The translations under genes were made by a program, and so were the position numbers. The notes under the pieces were generated by a model. It saw nothing but the letters and a program-made list of their open reading frames with translations. It was not told the DNA's origin and did not search any database. This document shows positions 61,181 through 64,000 of a stretch of DNA of 64,000 nt, in pieces; position 1 is the first letter of the stretch; the number at the start of each line of letters is the position of its first letter. The DNA comes from Eucalyptus grandis (taxonomy: Eukaryota; Streptophyta; Magnoliopsida; Myrtales; Myrtaceae): NCBI RefSeq assembly GCF_016545825.1, contig NC_052613.1, positions 34,484,844-34,548,843 on the forward strand, written 5' to 3'.

Positions 61181-61574
61181 TGTGACGACCTAGACTTGTG
61201 GTAGTATGGAGGGACGGACTAAGATCGCCTCGGCAGTATGTGGGCAAGGCTAAAGGCATATCTCCCATCGCACATCACTTAGGGGGAGTCCTAGGCTAGC
61301 TTATAAGGCTTGGGTCCTTCTAACTGTACATACGCGTTCTGAGCTTGTGGCGGAGGAAACAAAACCTTGAGGAAGGCTGCACAGCTCTGATGAGGGTGTA
61401 TATACCAAGAGAGGACAATATATTAGCTTGGGAGAGGGATGGTGGTGCGTCCGCCTTTGCCTCTGCAATACGCGTTTTCTTGGGGTAGTATGGGTTGCCC
61501 GAGAAGAGCAAAACCGTGAGAACTTAGTGTCCAAAGCGGACAATATGTGTACAGTGGAGACCCGGGTCCTTACA
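61181..61574 (+). repeat. 3' LTR of the TRIM
   Basis: 394 bp. It follows the polypurine tract directly and ends at the TCACT duplication. Confidence 0.9.
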
Positions 61575-63409
61575 TCACTTCCTACGCAACCAAAGAATCT
61601 AGGGTTAGGGACTTGATTACACTAATTAACCAATTAGTGCCAATTCGGTACCTTAACTTGTTCATTTTAAAAGAAAAGATTTTTGTCAGGCAGTTTGGAT
61701 TGATTTTACACCTATCCACTAACATGCGAGGTGATCATGTGGGTGCACAATCATTAAAATAATAATTATAGCTACCAATATCCTAATTGTAGTAAAATTG
61801 AGCACGAGCAGTTAAACATAATTAAATATACAAATTAAACATGCGATATAACTAATATACTAGCAAATAAAGACATAATTACATTAAAAATGCAAGACAT
61901 GACAATTCCCAACCAAACCCTACATTTTTTAAATTTTCAATTTTTTAAAATTTTTTAAACAAATATTTTTAATTTTTAAAAATATTATTTTAATATTATA
62001 AAATTATAATGTATTAAAACGACCTGGTCGGATCCTCGGGTTGGGTCCGACCCGGTTTGTTGAAAAGACGGCTCGAGCCCGACCGGACTAGGGTTGCGCA
62101 ACCCAAAGCCGGGGAAAACCTAGCCGGGCTAGGCCTAATGTGCACCCAACTGGTCTAATCTTTTTTTTTTTTTTAATGAAGCCTATAAGCCCGCGTAGTA
62201 AACCAGCCTAAACCCGGCCCCAGATTATTCAAAACCCTACATGGTTTGCGACCCGCACTTGACCTGGCTTCTAAACCGTGACTCAATTCCTAAGAAAAAC
62301 CCTACCCGGATCCGCGACCCGTGCTTCACCCGGCTCCTAAACCACGACTTGATTCCTAAGAAAACCCTACCCGGACCCAACTCCGACCCGGCTTCTTCTT
62401 TGCGGACCCAGATTTTGGAACCCTCGAGTTCGGCGATTCGCGGCACCGAGGGATTGGCTGGAACGTCGCAGGGCGTGATTCGACGGCGGCAATGCGGCAG
62501 ACGGCAGCTAGGGTTTTGGGTGGGGAGAGTGGCAATGACAACTCGTTTGGCGGCTGCTAGCTTCTCGGAAAAAGCGACGGTGACAAAGAGATTCTCACCT
62601 GATACAACAGCGATGGGAGTGTGCAACGGCGGGGGACGATAGTGATGGCGGTGGTAGCGGTGGCCCTGGGCTCTAGAGGAAACGGCGGTGATGGCGGTGG
62701 TCGGGCGATGGTAGTAGTCTGGGAAGGAAAGAAAAAGGTGGGCCGGGCTAAGGCTGGATCCGGCCCGACTCGGCCCCTTCCATGTTTTTTTTTTTTAAAA
62801 TTAATTAATTAGTTAATTTTTTTAATTTTTTTTAATTAATTTTTTTCTTTTTATATACTTGAAAACACAAATTAGGTGTCAATAGTTGGTGATGGTCATT
62901 GTCTTCATTGACGTTAGCTTTCCGATGCCGAAGGCCATAAGTTTGTCATTTGTCTCTGCTCTCTTTCCCTGTCTCTGCTGATGACATATATATGTCCACT
63001 GCTTCTGCTTCAAGAAACTTGTTAACTGGACAATTGAAGTGAGTAAACTATATGTGCCATATAATACATGCTAATGCCTAAAATCACCCTCACCTTGGGC
63101 TTGACAATGCAGCCCGTTAAAGAATGAACAATTACAGAAGTAAGACAAGGGTTTGTGAGAATAGCATCATGAATCCTGATTCAAGTTTCCGCTTGAGGTT
63201 CTTGCAATTGCCAAGCTATTATGCCATTGTTATTTGTTCTCAATGATTGGTGTTCTTAATGAAGCTTCATTGTTAGCTTTAGCATGTAGCCATTCTTATA
63301 GGTTATATTGTCATATTGCAGTGTCATAGATGATTGATAGTCACCGGTTTAGAGATATTAAAAAAGGCCCTTTGTTTCCTTGCTCAAGTCATTTGATGTC
63401 TTACTGCAG

Positions 63410-63547
63410 TTGACTCTGATCAAAGCTCGAGCAGGGGTGAAGAACAATGTCATGAGACTGAACAAGAGCATCATCCAGTGTGGCTTAAACAATGTCATCC
63501 ATGTCATCGCATTCATATTGACTTGTATCTTCTTGGCCTACATCTAA
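63410..63547 (+). pseudogene. Bet1-like SNARE last exon, copy D
   Basis: The best preserved copy of this exon: 46 codons with no internal stop, preceded by a clean acceptor (TTACTGCAG). It reads LTLIKARAGVKNN, RLNKSIIQCGLNN and a hydrophobic anchor VIHVIAFILTCIFLAY, then a TAA. This is the end of the SNARE motif and the C-terminal membrane anchor of a Bet1-like/Sft1-type Qc-SNARE. No earlier exons occur in the preceding 500 bp, so it is an isolated fragment. Confidence 0.7.
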
Positions 63548-63671
63548 TACAAAATCTCTGGACAGCAAGGAGTCGGCAGTTTGCTTCAACGCTTTTGTTA
63601 AACGCCTACATCTAATACAAAATCTCTGGACAGCAAGGAGTCGGCAGTTTGCTTCAACACTTTTGTTAAAT
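63536..63671 (+). repeat. 68-bp tandem duplication after the SNARE exon
   Basis: Two almost identical 68-bp units start GCCTACATCTAATACAAAAT at 63536 and 63604. The first overlaps the stop of the SNARE exon. Copies B and C have a single unit, so the duplication is specific to this copy. Confidence 0.92.
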
Positions 63672-63710
63672 GTATTCCCTAGGTTTCAGTAGGGATCACT
63701 CTTGTAGTAT

Positions 63711-64000
63711 TTTATTAGTACGTCCATGATGGGGTGCGATGAGAACACACCATTTCATCTTGATATGCAACGATGGAATGACATCCTTTGAAAGGGTGTG
63801 AGTGAGTCATATAAAAGACTCCTGAAGACAACCATTGAGGGGGTTGGCAGAACGTACGCTAAAAAATTCCTGTCCATTTCTTATCCCCTTTCCATCAAAT
63901 AGAAAGAAGGTGTTCCATTTCTTCTTTACAAGAACAATTGGCATTTACGCTGTGGAAATCGGACGTTTTCCTTGTGATTACATTTAGACCAACGTGAGGT
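63711..64000. other. Unassigned DNA at the window end
   Basis: I recognise no gene or repeat in this stretch. Confidence 0.4.

Larger units (their letters stand above)
60714..61574 (+). mobile_element. Complete TRIM (miniature LTR retrotransposon)
   Basis: 861 bp, flanked by the perfect duplication TCACT (60709-60713 and 61575-61579). The other LARD arm shows the uninterrupted site. Two LTRs of 398 and 394 bp (60714-61111, 61181-61574) start TGTGACGACC and end GTCCTTACA. Between them only 69 bp remain: a primer binding site, TGGTATCAGAGC, at 61114-61125 and a polypurine tract near 61170-61180 (AAGGGGGAGAA). It has no coding capacity and would need enzymes in trans. Confidence 0.95.
60500..62884 (+). 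repeat. Right arm (LTR-like) of the LARD, carrying a TRIM
   Basis: Begins near GCTGTCGCGACC (60509) and ends AATTAGGTGTCAATA. It aligns with 42008-43631 from about 60560 on, except for the TRIM at 60714-61574. Without the TRIM it is about 1.5 kb, comparable to the left arm's 1.6 kb. The junction with the SNARE segment at 62885 is abrupt. Confidence 0.6.
62885..63710 (+). repeat. Duplicated kinase/SNARE segment, copy D
   Basis: Aligns with 18745-19490 of copy B without large gaps. Shared landmarks are GTTAACTGGACAATTGAAG, CCTTGGGCTT, TTAGAGATATTAAAAAAGGC and the SNARE exon. It begins abruptly at the LARD edge and fades after about 63710. Confidence 0.8.

Overview
The window is plant nuclear DNA, almost certainly a dicot. 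It contains Sirevirus-type Ty1-copia elements, a tRNA-derived SINE, a TRIM, a plant L1-type LINE, very large non-coding LTRs, and intron-containing plant gene remnants: an LRR receptor kinase of the MIK2/MDIS1-interacting type, a mitochondrial DnaJ and a Bet1-like SNARE. The species cannot be read from the sequence. I found no gene that looks intact. The window is a graveyard of broken genes buried by nested retroelements, and most of its information lies in the order of insertion.

Layout. 1-8132 is the 3' part of a degenerate Sirevirus-like copia element on the + strand: gag remnant, broken pol, a third envelope-like ORF and the 3' LTR. 8133-20090 is low-copy DNA carrying several partial copies of one duplicated segment, the 3' end of a receptor kinase facing a convergent Bet1-like SNARE gene. 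It also holds a 5'-truncated LINE (8282-9095), a SNARE pseudogene (11644-12515), a possible MITE (13332-13775) and a mitochondrial DnaJ pseudogene (14050-16365). 20090-33000 is an LRR receptor kinase pseudogene on the - strand. A 9.9-kb Sirevirus-like copia element (21510-31438, - strand, TSD ACCAT) splits it inside its last LRR, and that element's 3' LTR is itself split by a 213-bp SINE with its own 17-bp duplication. 33253-34086 is a non-autonomous DNA transposon with terminal inverted repeats.

34137-62884 is almost entirely non-coding retroelement DNA. It contains five elements of about 3.2-4.1 kb that begin TGTGRC, end in CA and carry perfect or near-perfect 5-bp target duplications. They look like solo LTRs of one diverse family: 34137-41012 (-), interrupted by 37198-40601 (+); 43839-50651 (+), interrupted by 46109-49749 (+); and 52447-56573 (-). 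All five share one architecture, but each has its own unrelated minisatellite at the same internal position. Most of this material seems to lie inside an older non-coding LTR element (LARD) whose two LTR-like arms are 42008-43631 and about 60500-62884. The right arm carries a complete 861-bp TRIM (60714-61574, TSD TCACT). 62885-63700 is another copy of the duplicated SNARE segment.

Inferred order of events: (1) the kinase/SNARE segment was duplicated; (2) the copia element, the LARD and the DNA transposon inserted; (3) the large LTRs inserted and were reduced, some nested in others; (4) the SINE and TRIM arrived. All repeat comparisons, boundaries and divergence figures were made by eye.
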